Shown: one piece after another, positions 53,356 to 60,963 of the stretch
Layout of the letters: every line of letters begins with the position of its first letter
Numbering within the stretch: the first letter of the stretch is position 1
Source of the DNA: Gemmata massiliana
GTDB lineage: Bacteria; Planctomycetota; Planctomycetia; Gemmatales; Gemmataceae
Direction: 5' to 3'
Length of the DNA stretch: 64,000 nt
Assembly: GCF_901538265.1 (NCBI RefSeq)
Contig: NZ_LR593886.1
Span: 9,941,738 to 10,005,737, forward strand
Made by a program: the position numbers and the translations under genes
The notes under the pieces: model-generated
Told to the model about the DNA's origin: nothing
Database searches by the model: none
Seen by the model: the letters and a program-made list of their open reading frames with translations, nothing else

Positions 53356-53954
53356 CACGTGCCCCCGAGCTTCGACCGGATCTTCGCGCCCTGGCGGTCG
53401 ATTTCCTTTTGGGTCGCGATCCCCATCGCCTTCAGCGCCGCGGCCCCGGCCGGTCCCTTGACCGTTTCCCACGCGCGCTTGCGGTACGGGTTCTTCTTCG
53501 CCCCCGGGTGCTTGCCCGTGGTCTGCCCGGTCCGCACGATCGCCTTGCGGCGCTTCGTCGCGTCGCGCCCGAGGGACTCGCCCTTGCCGAGCGCGTGGGG
53601 CCGGGTGCCGAGCTGAACCAGGTGGTCGTAAAACGCGGGCACCACGCGCTGGGCCTTCTTGCGGCCCCGAACCACCACCATTTTGTCGATCTTCTTCTTG
53701 GCCCCTTGCACCGCGAAACTGGCCGTCGTGCCCTGTTTGGTGCCCTTCGCGGCCCGAACCCCTTGGGCCTGTTTCAGCGCGCCCGAACCCGGTCGCTTCG
53801 GTGCCGCGCTCCGGGCCGCGTTCTTCAAGAGCTTCCCCGCGGCCTTGGCTCCCGCGAGTGTGATCCCGCGCTGCCGGGCCGTGCTGATAACGGCCTCGAT
53901 CCCGCTCAGATCGACCTTCACCCGCACCTGGGGGCCGATCGGCTTCTTGCTCAT
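53355..53954 (-). CDS. Phage HK97 gp10-like tail-completion protein
   Basis: 199 residues. The start (ATG 53954) overlaps the preceding stop (ATGA). It begins VRVKVDLSGIEAVISTARQR, then is lysine/arginine-rich with LKNAARSAAPKRPGSGALKQ; the LKNAA(R/K)xxAP pattern is characteristic of HK97 gp10-like proteins, which join neck to tail. A basic insertion and tail are longer than usual. Confidence 0.78.
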   Translation of the reverse strand: MSKKPIGPQVRVKVDLSGIEAVISTARQRGITLAGAKAAGKLLKNAARSAAPKRPGSGALKQAQGVRAAKGTKQGTTASFAVQGAKKKIDKMVVVRGRKKAQRVVPAFYDHLVQLGTRPHALGKGESLGRDATKRRKAIVRTGQTTGKHPGAKKNPYRKRAWETVKGPAGAAALKAMGIATQKEIDRQGAKIRSKLGGT

Positions 53955-54307
53955 TGCGGCACGCCCTGGGTGACCCGCTCTACGGTGACGACCGTCTCGC
54001 CCTTCTCCCGGGCCACGCCGACGACCGCGAACACCTCGCCGGTGATCTTCTTCCGGATGCGGTCGGACGCCGTGACCGCGATCGACCGGCCCTTGATCCG
54101 GAGCTTCAGCCCGCCGGTTGATTGGCGGATGCCCTGCGCGATGTCCTCGCCCGAGGTGATCGCGTCCCGGGCCGCGAAATACTCGTTGGTGCCCGGGGCC
54201 GGGTCGGGCCACGATTCGGGCTCCGCGCCGTTCGGCCCCTGCGTACCGAGCACGCGGGGGAGAACGACGATGCGCAGGTCGAACTGCCCGGCCCGTGAGC
54301 GCGCCAT
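53951..54307 (-). CDS. Phage head closure protein (head-tail adaptor)
   Basis: 118 residues (FDLRIVVLPRV, then TNEYFAARDAI and SDRIRKKITGEVFAVVGV), with the small beta-barrel pattern of SPP1 gp16-like head-completion proteins. ATG 54307 overlaps the preceding stop (TAATG). Located between connector genes and the gp10-like gene, as expected. Confidence 0.75.
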   Translation of the reverse strand: MARSRAGQFDLRIVVLPRVLGTQGPNGAEPESWPDPAPGTNEYFAARDAITSGEDIAQGIRQSTGGLKLRIKGRSIAVTASDRIRKKITGEVFAVVGVAREKGETVVTVERVTQGVPQ

Positions 54308-54807
54308 TACGTCCCCGCGACGATCTGGTAATTGAGGGCCTGGGTGCCGGTCCCGGTCAGGTCGAACACCTTGACCGTGCTCGACACCGCGGTGCCCGCG
54401 GCCGCCAGGTTGAACAGCACCTTCTGCCCCGGTTGGAGCACGTGCGAGAACGCGGCGCCGAGCCCCGTGTACCCGTTCGCGGCCCCCTTCGCGATCGTGA
54501 TCGGGTTCGCGTTGGTCGCGGGGTTCTCGAACAGGATCGCCCGGGGCTTGAGCCCGTCGAGGCTCACCGCCGCGCCGTTGATCCCGACGAGTGCCGTCAG
54601 GTCGAGTGACCCGGCCCCGGCCGTCAGCGCCTTCGAGCCGTTCGCGTGGGCCGTGACGTTGGGGGTGCCGGACCCGGTGAGACCGACCTCGCTGCTCAGC
54701 TTGTTGAACGTGAGGCTGTTCTTCGAGCTGTCGAGGAACGCCGCGTTCGCGGGCGGAACCTCGACCACGTCCAACTTGATCCCGACCGTCGCGCGCGTGA
54801 CGCTCAT
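54307..54807 (-). CDS. Phage structural protein of unknown function (decoration-like)
   Basis: 166 residues, Thr/Gly/Ala-rich, beta-type (VTAHANGSKALTAGAGSLDL, then LDGLKPRAILFENPATNANP). It is coupled to the connector gene by an ATGA overlap. A head decoration or tail accessory role would fit composition and position. No family is recognised. Confidence 0.68.
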   Translation of the reverse strand: MSVTRATVGIKLDVVEVPPANAAFLDSSKNSLTFNKLSSEVGLTGSGTPNVTAHANGSKALTAGAGSLDLTALVGINGAAVSLDGLKPRAILFENPATNANPITIAKGAANGYTGLGAAFSHVLQPGQKVLFNLAAAGTAVSSTVKVFDLTGTGTQALNYQIVAGT

Positions 54808-55394
54808 GAGTACGCTCCGTTCCAGAGTAAATCGAGCTGTGCCTTGGCCGCCGGCGGAAGCGCCTTCGCGTTACCCGCGTCGCCCCGGTTCTCGTCCCAA
54901 TTCCCGATCGCGAGCAACATCGCGACCGTCACGCCCGCCGGGACGTTTTGGAGCGGGGCGCCCGCGGTGAACTCGATCGTGACCGGCGCGACCTTGCCGC
55001 GCTTCAGCTCGGGCCAGTACCCATCCGGGGCCGGGCACACGAGGGGCGGGCTGTGGTCGAGCCAGGTCTGATAGTCCCCGGCGTCGAACGTCCGCTCGGT
55101 ACCGGCCGCGTCGAAGTACCGGAGCGCGTCCACCGACGCGACCGGCTCGACCGGGAGCCGGATCGCCCCCGCGATGTCGCTCGTGCATTCCGTCGGCCAG
55201 GCCGGGAGGGTGAGCCGCACCGTCTGGGTGACCCAGCGCTTGCCCGTGTACTGCTCCGACAGCTCTCGGGCCGCCCGGATCCACCCCGTAATGAGGTCGT
55301 CTTCCTCGTCGTGATCGATCCGCAGGTGCGCCTTGGCCCGTGCCAGGGACACGGGTTCGACGGCCGGCGGGGTGATCGTGACGAGTCCGAACAC
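54804..55394 (-). CDS. Phage head-tail connector (gp6-like)
   Basis: 196 residues from a GTG. VSLARAKAHLRIDHDEEDDL followed by ARELSEQYTGKRWV is the classic gp6-like connector start (LeuxxxKxHLR, then xxxExxTGRxl). Forms the ring under the portal. Seven bases after the preceding gene's stop. Confidence 0.88.
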   Translation of the reverse strand: MFGLVTITPPAVEPVSLARAKAHLRIDHDEEDDLITGWIRAARELSEQYTGKRWVTQTVRLTLPAWPTECTSDIAGAIRLPVEPVASVDALRYFDAAGTERTFDAGDYQTWLDHSPPLVCPAPDGYWPELKRGKVAPVTIEFTAGAPLQNVPAGVTVAMLLAIGNWDENRGDAGNAKALPPAAKAQLDLLWNGAYS

Positions 55395-55400
55395 AGTGCC

Positions 55401-55637
55401 TCACTGCTTCGCGGGCTTCGGCGCCTTTGCGGGCTTCGGCTTCGCGGGTTTGGCCGCGGTCGGCTGGGGCGCGGGCGGCGCGACGTTCGCTACCGTCTCC
55501 CGGATCACGGCGGGCGCCGCGTCGAGCGGTTCCGCGATCCCCTTCGCGATCAGCTCGAGCGCCAGGTGCTCCCACGGGGGAACCCATACGGCCCCTGGGG
55601 GCATCCCCCGGTGGGGCTGTCTCAGTCGCACTTGCAC
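55401..55637 (-). CDS. Phage small protein with Lys/Pro/Ala repeat tail
   Basis: 78 residues from a GTG. The first half is soluble (WVPPWEHLALELIAKGIAEP) and the last third consists of KPAKPKPAKAPKPAK-type repeats, as in nucleic-acid-binding or flexible linkers. Just upstream of the connector gene. Function unknown. Confidence 0.62.
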   Translation of the reverse strand: MQVRLRQPHRGMPPGAVWVPPWEHLALELIAKGIAEPLDAAPAVIRETVANVAPPAPQPTAAKPAKPKPAKAPKPAKQ

Positions 55638-55673
55638 GGCAAACCCTCTCGTACCAACCGGCCGGGCGCCGGT

Positions 55674-56141
55674 TTAGCTGATGATCGGGGCGCGCATCAG
55701 TTGCGCGACGCCCTTGTCCGCGGCCGAGGTCGGGGCGCTGTCCCCTTCGTGCAGGTTCGCCCACGCGACCGCGAACGTGCCCGTGGCCCCGTTCCCGCCC
55801 GTGAGAAACAGGTCCAGGTACCGCTTGCGCCCCTTGAGGTCGATCTCGAACTTGAACATCGTGTTGTCGCTGGTCGCGCTCGGGAGCGTGCTCGCGGCCC
55901 CGGTGTCGTTCGGGTCGGTCCCGACCCGGGTGCCCACGACGTCCACGGCCCCGGACATGCCCGGGTCGTCGGACTCCTGCACCTTCAGGAGCGTGGACCC
56001 GATGTCCATCGCCCCGAACGCCACGAAGATCTCGAGGTAACTGAACCCGAGCGTGTCGATGGTCGCCGTGGCGAACGCGGCGTTGTTCACGATCGCCGCG
56101 GGCGGCGTCACGAGCACGGTCTTGTACTTGGTCGGCTTCAC
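55674..56141 (-). CDS. Phage structural protein of unknown function
   Basis: 155 residues from a GTG. Beta-rich (YLEIFVAFGAMDIGSTLLKV, then FKFEIDLKGRKRYLDLFLTG), without signal or membrane segment. It lies immediately after the capsid gene and the tRNA-like gene, where decoration proteins are often found; it could be one. No family assignment. Confidence 0.68.
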   Translation of the reverse strand: MKPTKYKTVLVTPPAAIVNNAAFATATIDTLGFSYLEIFVAFGAMDIGSTLLKVQESDDPGMSGAVDVVGTRVGTDPNDTGAASTLPSATSDNTMFKFEIDLKGRKRYLDLFLTGGNGATGTFAVAWANLHEGDSAPTSAADKGVAQLMRAPIIS

Positions 56142-56167
56142 GGGAGCGCCTCGCGTTTAAGGGTGAG

Positions 56168-56234
56168 TCCGAAGCCGTGGAGTCGAACCACGCGGTTCCG
56201 GGGCATGAACCCGGACCGGCCCGCGCCGCCTCGG
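56168..56234 (-). tRNA. tRNA-Met-like gene (CAT) with a degenerate D-arm
   Basis: Minus strand, 67 bases: acceptor CCGAGGC/GCTTCGG (one G-U), anticodon stem CCGGG/CCCGG with loop TTCATGC (anticodon CAT, T at 33), variable AACCG, T-arm CGTGG-TTCGACT-CCACG with the canonical TTCGANT. Only 13 bases separate acceptor and anticodon stems instead of about 19, leaving at most a three-base D-stem. No CCA is encoded. It lies in the 120-base gap between the capsid gene and the next gene. It may be tRNA-Met or tRNA-Ile2 (lysidine-modified CAT), or a decaying gene. Confidence 0.68.
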
Positions 56235-56264
56235 AAAGTGGGGGCCGGAGCCCCCGGAGCGGCG

Positions 56265-57662
56265 TTACGCCGCGAGCTGCAGCCCGACCACCGGACCGGT
56301 GTTGGCGGTGTTGCGCGGGTCCGTGACCGTGTGGTTGTTGATCGCGACGCGCTGGGTGCCGAGGATCGTCATCAGCCCCTTGGTGAAGTCGTCGTTCTCG
56401 AACCCGACTTCCACGGTCCGGCCCCGGCGGTTCCCGAGCTTCGAGCTGAGGCGCAGGTCACCGAAGATGGCCCCGATCTGGGTCGCGGTCGGGGCCGCGG
56501 CCATCACGTTGACCCAGGTAACCGGGTACCCGAGGAGCATCATTTCCCCGCCCCGCGCGACGTCGCTCGGGAGCGCCCCGCCCGCGGCGAGTTGCAGGCG
56601 CTGGACCGCGTTCGCCCAGAACGCCTTGTGCATGAACCAGCGCGGTTGGGCGCTCGGGTAGTTCGGGTACTTCGCGACCACCGCGTTGAAGTCGTCGAGC
56701 GTGAGCGTGGCCACCGTGTTGCGCCCGACCCCCGCTTGCGCGCGGGCCGCGGCCGACGCCAAGATCTTCGTGACGAGGCCGACGATCCCGCCGTATGCTG
56801 CCGTGCCGTCCCCGTTGAACCCGGCCGCGTCCTCGGCGTAAGCGAACGCTTCCGCCAGGCACATCGCGACCTTGTCGCCCAGGTCGATCACGGAGTCCTC
56901 GTCGAGAACCCGGGTCATCTTGTTCATCGCCTTGAGTTCCTTGGCGATGAGCGCGATCAGGTCCCACGCCGGATCGGTCGAGCCGGGCTTGTTGCCCTCC
57001 ACGGTCCAGTACGCGGTCATGCTCCCGGTCCACCGGGGCGAGTCCTTGGTGCCGCTCGACATGGGCACGTTCTCGGCGAACTGGCGGAACACGCCGTACA
57101 CGAGCGCCAGCTCCTGCACCGCGTAGTCCAGTTCGTTCGGGACGAAGTACCCGGCGCCCTTGTTGTCGAACGTGTTGAGCACGGCCGAGGGGCCGGTATC
57201 GAGTGCCCCGCGCCGGATCTCGACCCCGTTCGCGGCGCACCACTTCTGCGCCTCTTCGCTCCCGTACAGCGTGGCCGCGGCCCACATCCCCGCGCGCTCG
57301 GCCCGTTCCACCGCATCGGCACCCTTGAACGCGCGCAGCGGGCCGTGGTTCCGGGGGCGTGCGGCGGGGCGGTTCGGGTTGGTTGAGGCCGGGCCGCCCG
57401 CGTCGGGACGGAACCGGGCGTGCCCCGCGGCGTTCAAGCGGGTCGCGTCGGCCGCGATCCGGGCCGCGGACTCGGCGCGTTCCAGACGGGTGATTTCGGC
57501 CTGTTCCGCCGCGACCGCGGTCTTGTACGAGTCGTTGGCCGCGGTCCAACTCGCTTCCCACTCGGGCGTGGAAACGAAGTCGGCGGCCTGCGCTTCGTTC
57601 GCCAGGCGGGTGACGTCGGCGCCGGCCTTTTCACGAGCGGCGCGCAGTTCGGCGAGGGTCAT
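56265..57662 (-). CDS. Phage major capsid protein, HK97 fold
   Basis: 465 residues. An N-terminal helical region (to about 130: LAELRAAREKAGADVTRLAN, with a Pro-rich linker) is a delta/scaffold-like domain to be removed by the S49 protease; the mature part includes DTGPSAVLNTFDNKGAGYFV, FRQFAENVPMSSGTKDSPRW, LDDFNAVVAKYPNYP and GAIFGDLRLSSKLGNRRG. The latter patterns, with NxNxHxV near the end, are typical of HK97-type capsids. Gene order behind portal and protease supports it strongly. Confidence 0.9.
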   Translation of the reverse strand: MTLAELRAAREKAGADVTRLANEAQAADFVSTPEWEASWTAANDSYKTAVAAEQAEITRLERAESAARIAADATRLNAAGHARFRPDAGGPASTNPNRPAARPRNHGPLRAFKGADAVERAERAGMWAAATLYGSEEAQKWCAANGVEIRRGALDTGPSAVLNTFDNKGAGYFVPNELDYAVQELALVYGVFRQFAENVPMSSGTKDSPRWTGSMTAYWTVEGNKPGSTDPAWDLIALIAKELKAMNKMTRVLDEDSVIDLGDKVAMCLAEAFAYAEDAAGFNGDGTAAYGGIVGLVTKILASAAARAQAGVGRNTVATLTLDDFNAVVAKYPNYPSAQPRWFMHKAFWANAVQRLQLAAGGALPSDVARGGEMMLLGYPVTWVNVMAAAPTATQIGAIFGDLRLSSKLGNRRGRTVEVGFENDDFTKGLMTILGTQRVAINNHTVTDPRNTANTGPVVGLQLAA

Positions 57663-57843
57663 CGGCGGTCCCCAATGTGGTCGGGACCGGGCCGGAAATA
57701 GACAAACCGGCGGCCCCGACAGCGGTTAGCTGTTCACGAGGTCGCCGGTTAAACGGCGGGTAGATTGGTGCGAGCGCGAGCCCGCGTGAGTTAGTAGTAT
57801 CGCTTCGACCTATGGAAATGTCAATGACGATCGGCGAAAATTA

Positions 57844-58080
57844 TTACTTCGAGACGACCCGCGTCTTGATCCGGACGCTGAATTCGGGGAACGGTTGCCG
57901 ATTTTCAGAGGCGTCGCCGTCGATCAGAAACCATTCGTGCTCAATAACCTCGACTACTACGTCGGAATAGTCACTGGTGTAATTCTTGTGCACGTGGATA
58001 CGCGTACCAACGGGTGGAAGGTAACTCGGCTCCACGACCTGGTTGTGCTTACCAACCTCCAAAATCACTTGTCCCTTCAT
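57844..58080 (-). CDS. Probable moron gene between protease and capsid
   Basis: 78 residues from ATG 58080, preceded by AAAGG with seven-base spacing; an upstream start adds out-of-family residues. It is a small beta-rich protein (VILEVGKHNQVVEPSYLPPV, then VVEVIEHEWFLIDGDAS). Its DNA is roughly half G+C by eye, against about two thirds in the genes on each side, and it is set off by 94 and 180 bases of non-coding DNA. A perfect TTGACA lies upstream (58163-58168, minus strand) but no matching -10 is evident. Composition and isolation mark it as an acquired moron. Function unknown. Confidence 0.6.
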   Translation of the reverse strand: MKGQVILEVGKHNQVVEPSYLPPVGTRIHVHKNYTSDYSDVVVEVIEHEWFLIDGDASENRQPFPEFSVRIKTRVVSK

Positions 58081-58174
58081 TATTGTGCCTTTCAAAACAG
58101 CACTATACACGGCAGCCTTCGGTACAGCCCGGCTCAGGTAGAACTAAGTCTATCCGATTTTCTGTCAATGCAGG

Positions 58175-59092
58175 TCAAGCCGTAGGCAACCCGTTCGCCA
58201 CCAGGTCCGCCGCGACCTTGCGCCGCGTCTTGGCGGTACGGGTCGCGTTGATCTCGTTCACCACCTGCTCGAGCGTAGCCACGCGGTCCGCCATTTTCAG
58301 CTCGACAGCCTCGGCCGCCAACCGCATCCGCCCTTGTCCGAAGTCGCGCTCGACCCGATCGGCCTTCACCCCGCGCCCCTTCGCCACCGCCGCGAGAAAC
58401 ATGCCGTAATACTCGTTCACCACGCGCTGCATCTCGTCGCGCGCTTCGGGCGAAAGCGGGTACTCGGCCGCGCCCTCGGCCTTGTACGTGCCCGCGGTGA
58501 CGTAGGTCGTTTTGTACCCGAGCTTCTCGTCGAACGCGGATACGTCGGTGTGCGCCCACACCACGCCCACACTCCCCACCTGTCCGGCCGGGGTGACCGC
58601 GATCGTGTGGGCCTGGGTCGCGATCCAGTACGCCGCGGACGCCGCCACGTGGTTCGCGACCGCGTAAATGGGCTTCTGCTTCCGCGCCGCGAGGATCTTT
58701 GCCGCGACTTCCGGCATGCCGAACACCGAACCACCCGGGCTGTCGATGTCGAGCACGATCGCCTCGGCCTGGGGATCGGCTGCGGCTTGCTCGACGGCGC
58801 GCCCGATGCCCTCGGCGCTCGCGCCCCCGGACCACGACGCGAACACGCTCGGGCGCGGGGTGATGGTCCCGTGAACCGGGATGATCGCCGCGGCGCCTTG
58901 CAACTTGTACGGCTTCTTGTCCTGGCTCGACGGCTCGAAATCGCCGTCATCGAACGCGACCGGCTCGACGGGCTGCGTGCCGCCCGCGACCCGGCGCCAC
59001 AACACGGCCTCGATCTCTTGGAGCTTCGAGGGGAGGATGGCCCACGGTGAGCCGTAGAACGCGGCGAGCACGTGCGGATAGCTACGCTTCAT
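58175..59092 (-). CDS. Phage S49-family head maturation protease
   Basis: 305 residues. The ClpP/SppA fold is clear (AIVLDIDSPGGSVFGM, then PIYAVANHVAASAAYWIATQ). The expected Ser-Lys dyad is Ser152 (AASAAYW) and Lys204 (GTYKAEG), 52 residues apart as in SppA-type enzymes. It would clip the capsid N-terminal domain during prohead maturation. It overlaps the portal gene by 11 bases. No scaffold fusion is evident at the C-terminus. Confidence 0.92.
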   Translation of the reverse strand: MKRSYPHVLAAFYGSPWAILPSKLQEIEAVLWRRVAGGTQPVEPVAFDDGDFEPSSQDKKPYKLQGAAAIIPVHGTITPRPSVFASWSGGASAEGIGRAVEQAAADPQAEAIVLDIDSPGGSVFGMPEVAAKILAARKQKPIYAVANHVAASAAYWIATQAHTIAVTPAGQVGSVGVVWAHTDVSAFDEKLGYKTTYVTAGTYKAEGAAEYPLSPEARDEMQRVVNEYYGMFLAAVAKGRGVKADRVERDFGQGRMRLAAEAVELKMADRVATLEQVVNEINATRTAKTRRKVAADLVANGLPTA

Positions 59093-60779
59093 TGGGTGAC
59101 TCCAAGAGGATGTGCGCGAGGTCTTTCGGCAAACGGACTTCCTGGTCCGCGACCAGGGCCGCGACGGACGCCGCGAGGGTTTTCGGTGTGGCTTCGTTGC
59201 TCACGGTCGCGTACTCGGCCGCGATCGTCTCGAACAGCCAGTCGGCGCCCTGGCCCTTGAGCGATTTCCCGTTGCCGTTCGCGGCCGTGGCCGTCTCCTC
59301 GGCTGCGAGCAGTTCGGCCCGGAATATGGCCGCGTGCTGCGCTCGCAGGCCGTCGAGGAACGCCATGAACTTACCCGCGTCCTTCGCGGCCCGGTTCGCG
59401 TGGAACGCCACACGCTTCACGAGCTTCTTCGCGCTGGTCTTGAGCGCGGTTGCGGCCGCCGCCCGGACCGCCGGGTCCGGCTTCGGCGTGCGTGCGTTCG
59501 CGCTCCCCTCGGGCCGTCCCGGGCCGGGATCGGCGTTGTCGTTGGGGCTGTTACGGTTCCCGCCCTGGCCCATGTTGAGCGGGATCAGCAGTTTGTCCGC
59601 GTCGTCCTCGTCGGACGGCGGGAGGTCGAGTTGCTTGCGGGCCTCGTTCTGGGTCATGAACGGCTTGCCCGCGGTCGCGACCCGGAGCGTCTCGAACTTC
59701 TCTTTGATCGCGGGCCGGAGCAGCGCCTCGCGGTTCGCCTTCACCTCGTACCCCTGCGCGCGTTCCGGGGCGCTCAGGAGCTTCGCGCTCGCTTCGTCCT
59801 CGAGCACGTTCAAATAGAAGTCGAGCCCGTCCGCGACGAACGCGGTATCTTCCTGCTCCTGGCTCGCGTAGTTGCGCCCGCCGGCGCCGAGCTTCGAGGC
59901 GGGCACCCCGGTGAAGTTCGCGATTGCGGTGAGCGACATTTGCGCCGCGCCCGCGGCGCCGAGCTGTTCCGCGTTGAGCGACACCGCTTTCGCCTTGAGC
60001 CCCCGGTCGAGGATCGCGGTGCGGCCCGCGTTGTCCAGCCCGACGTGCATGCGCTCCCAATCGTCCCGGAGCCGGGTCTTCACCTTGTCGTCGATCGCCT
60101 GATCGGTCTCCAGCAGCATCGCCGGGCGCCCGCTGTTCTTGTTGAGCGACGATTCCAGTTTGCGCTGGCCGAGCGCGAGCCCGATTTCCTGAGCCGCCTT
60201 CGCCCACACCGGGTACCCGACCAGGCCGTCGAACCCGAACCCCTTGAAGTGCAATACCTCTTCGGGGCGCAACCGGATGCCCTCGCCCTCGCTCTCGAAC
60301 GGGTAGACGACGTACCACAACTGGCCGTTCCGCCGACACGGGTACGTGCGGTCCGGGTCCATCGGGATCAGTTCCGTAATCATCCCGCTCTCGCGCCAGA
60401 TCGCCGCATAAGCATTGCCGCGCGAGGGAACGTGCCCGGCCATCTGCAGCCAGAACTGGAACGCGGTCTGCTCGGCGTTCGCGCGCTCGTGAACGAGGCG
60501 GTACACCGCGTGGTCACGCGCCCGTTCCTTCCCCTCACCCGCGTCCGATTCGGTGCGCCGGTACAGGTGCTTGGGAACGGCCGCGACCTTCTGCGCGATG
60601 AGCGAGATGGCCCGGTACCAGGCGTGGTACGCGAGCGCGGCCTCGCCCGAGGACGGGTCCGCGTCCTCGGCGAGCGACACGAGACCGGCCCTCACGAACG
60701 GTTGCCACCAACCGTTCGCGGCCGAGCCCGCGCTCGCGCGGGGGCTATTCCGATGCGGTCCCGTGGTTCCCGGGTTCAT
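59082..60779 (-). CDS. Phage portal protein (HK97 family)
   Basis: 565 residues. Portal patterns include YRAISLIAQKVAAVPKHLYR, DHAVYRLVHERANAEQTAFQ, GNAYAAIWRESG, and FKGFGFDGLVGYPVWAKAAQ. The C-terminal 150 residues are a charged, helical tail, longer than the HK97 minimum. The ATG at 60779 was preferred over an upstream TTG; it overlaps the small membrane gene by 35 bases. Forms the dodecameric DNA channel of the head. Confidence 0.9.
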   Translation of the reverse strand: MNPGTTGPHRNSPRASAGSAANGWWQPFVRAGLVSLAEDADPSSGEAALAYHAWYRAISLIAQKVAAVPKHLYRRTESDAGEGKERARDHAVYRLVHERANAEQTAFQFWLQMAGHVPSRGNAYAAIWRESGMITELIPMDPDRTYPCRRNGQLWYVVYPFESEGEGIRLRPEEVLHFKGFGFDGLVGYPVWAKAAQEIGLALGQRKLESSLNKNSGRPAMLLETDQAIDDKVKTRLRDDWERMHVGLDNAGRTAILDRGLKAKAVSLNAEQLGAAGAAQMSLTAIANFTGVPASKLGAGGRNYASQEQEDTAFVADGLDFYLNVLEDEASAKLLSAPERAQGYEVKANREALLRPAIKEKFETLRVATAGKPFMTQNEARKQLDLPPSDEDDADKLLIPLNMGQGGNRNSPNDNADPGPGRPEGSANARTPKPDPAVRAAAATALKTSAKKLVKRVAFHANRAAKDAGKFMAFLDGLRAQHAAIFRAELLAAEETATAANGNGKSLKGQGADWLFETIAAEYATVSNEATPKTLAASVAALVADQEVRLPKDLAHILLESPNEA

Positions 60780-60954
60780 CCGCGCCCGGAGGAGTCGGTT
60801 CAGCAGCAAGGGTGCGCTCCCGGAGGTAGTAGGTGCCGAGCAACAAGAGCCCGCAGACGATCAGGGATATGGGCCAGTACATCGCGGCCAGGCCGCCGAG
60901 CACGAGCGCCACGCCGAGCACCGCGAGCAGATCCCACAAGTCGATTACGAGCAC
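60745..60954 (-). CDS. Small phage membrane protein between terminase and portal
   Basis: 69 residues from a GTG. Two hydrophobic helices (LAVLGVALVLGGLAAMY and ISLIVCGLLLLGTYY) precede a polar, Glu/Pro-rich tail. It lies nine bases after the terminase gene. Membrane micro-proteins among packaging genes are unusual; a holin, superinfection exclusion or assembly role is possible. Function unknown. Confidence 0.65.
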   Translation of the reverse strand: MLVIDLWDLLAVLGVALVLGGLAAMYWPISLIVCGLLLLGTYYLRERTLAAEPTPPGADEPGNHGTASE

Positions 60955-60963
60955 GGTCGAACC

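Noticed and set aside
54948-57386. An 812-codon plus-strand open frame across connector and capsid genes
   Set aside because: Spans several tightly arranged phage genes and their tRNA on the other strand; arginine-rich shadow composition.
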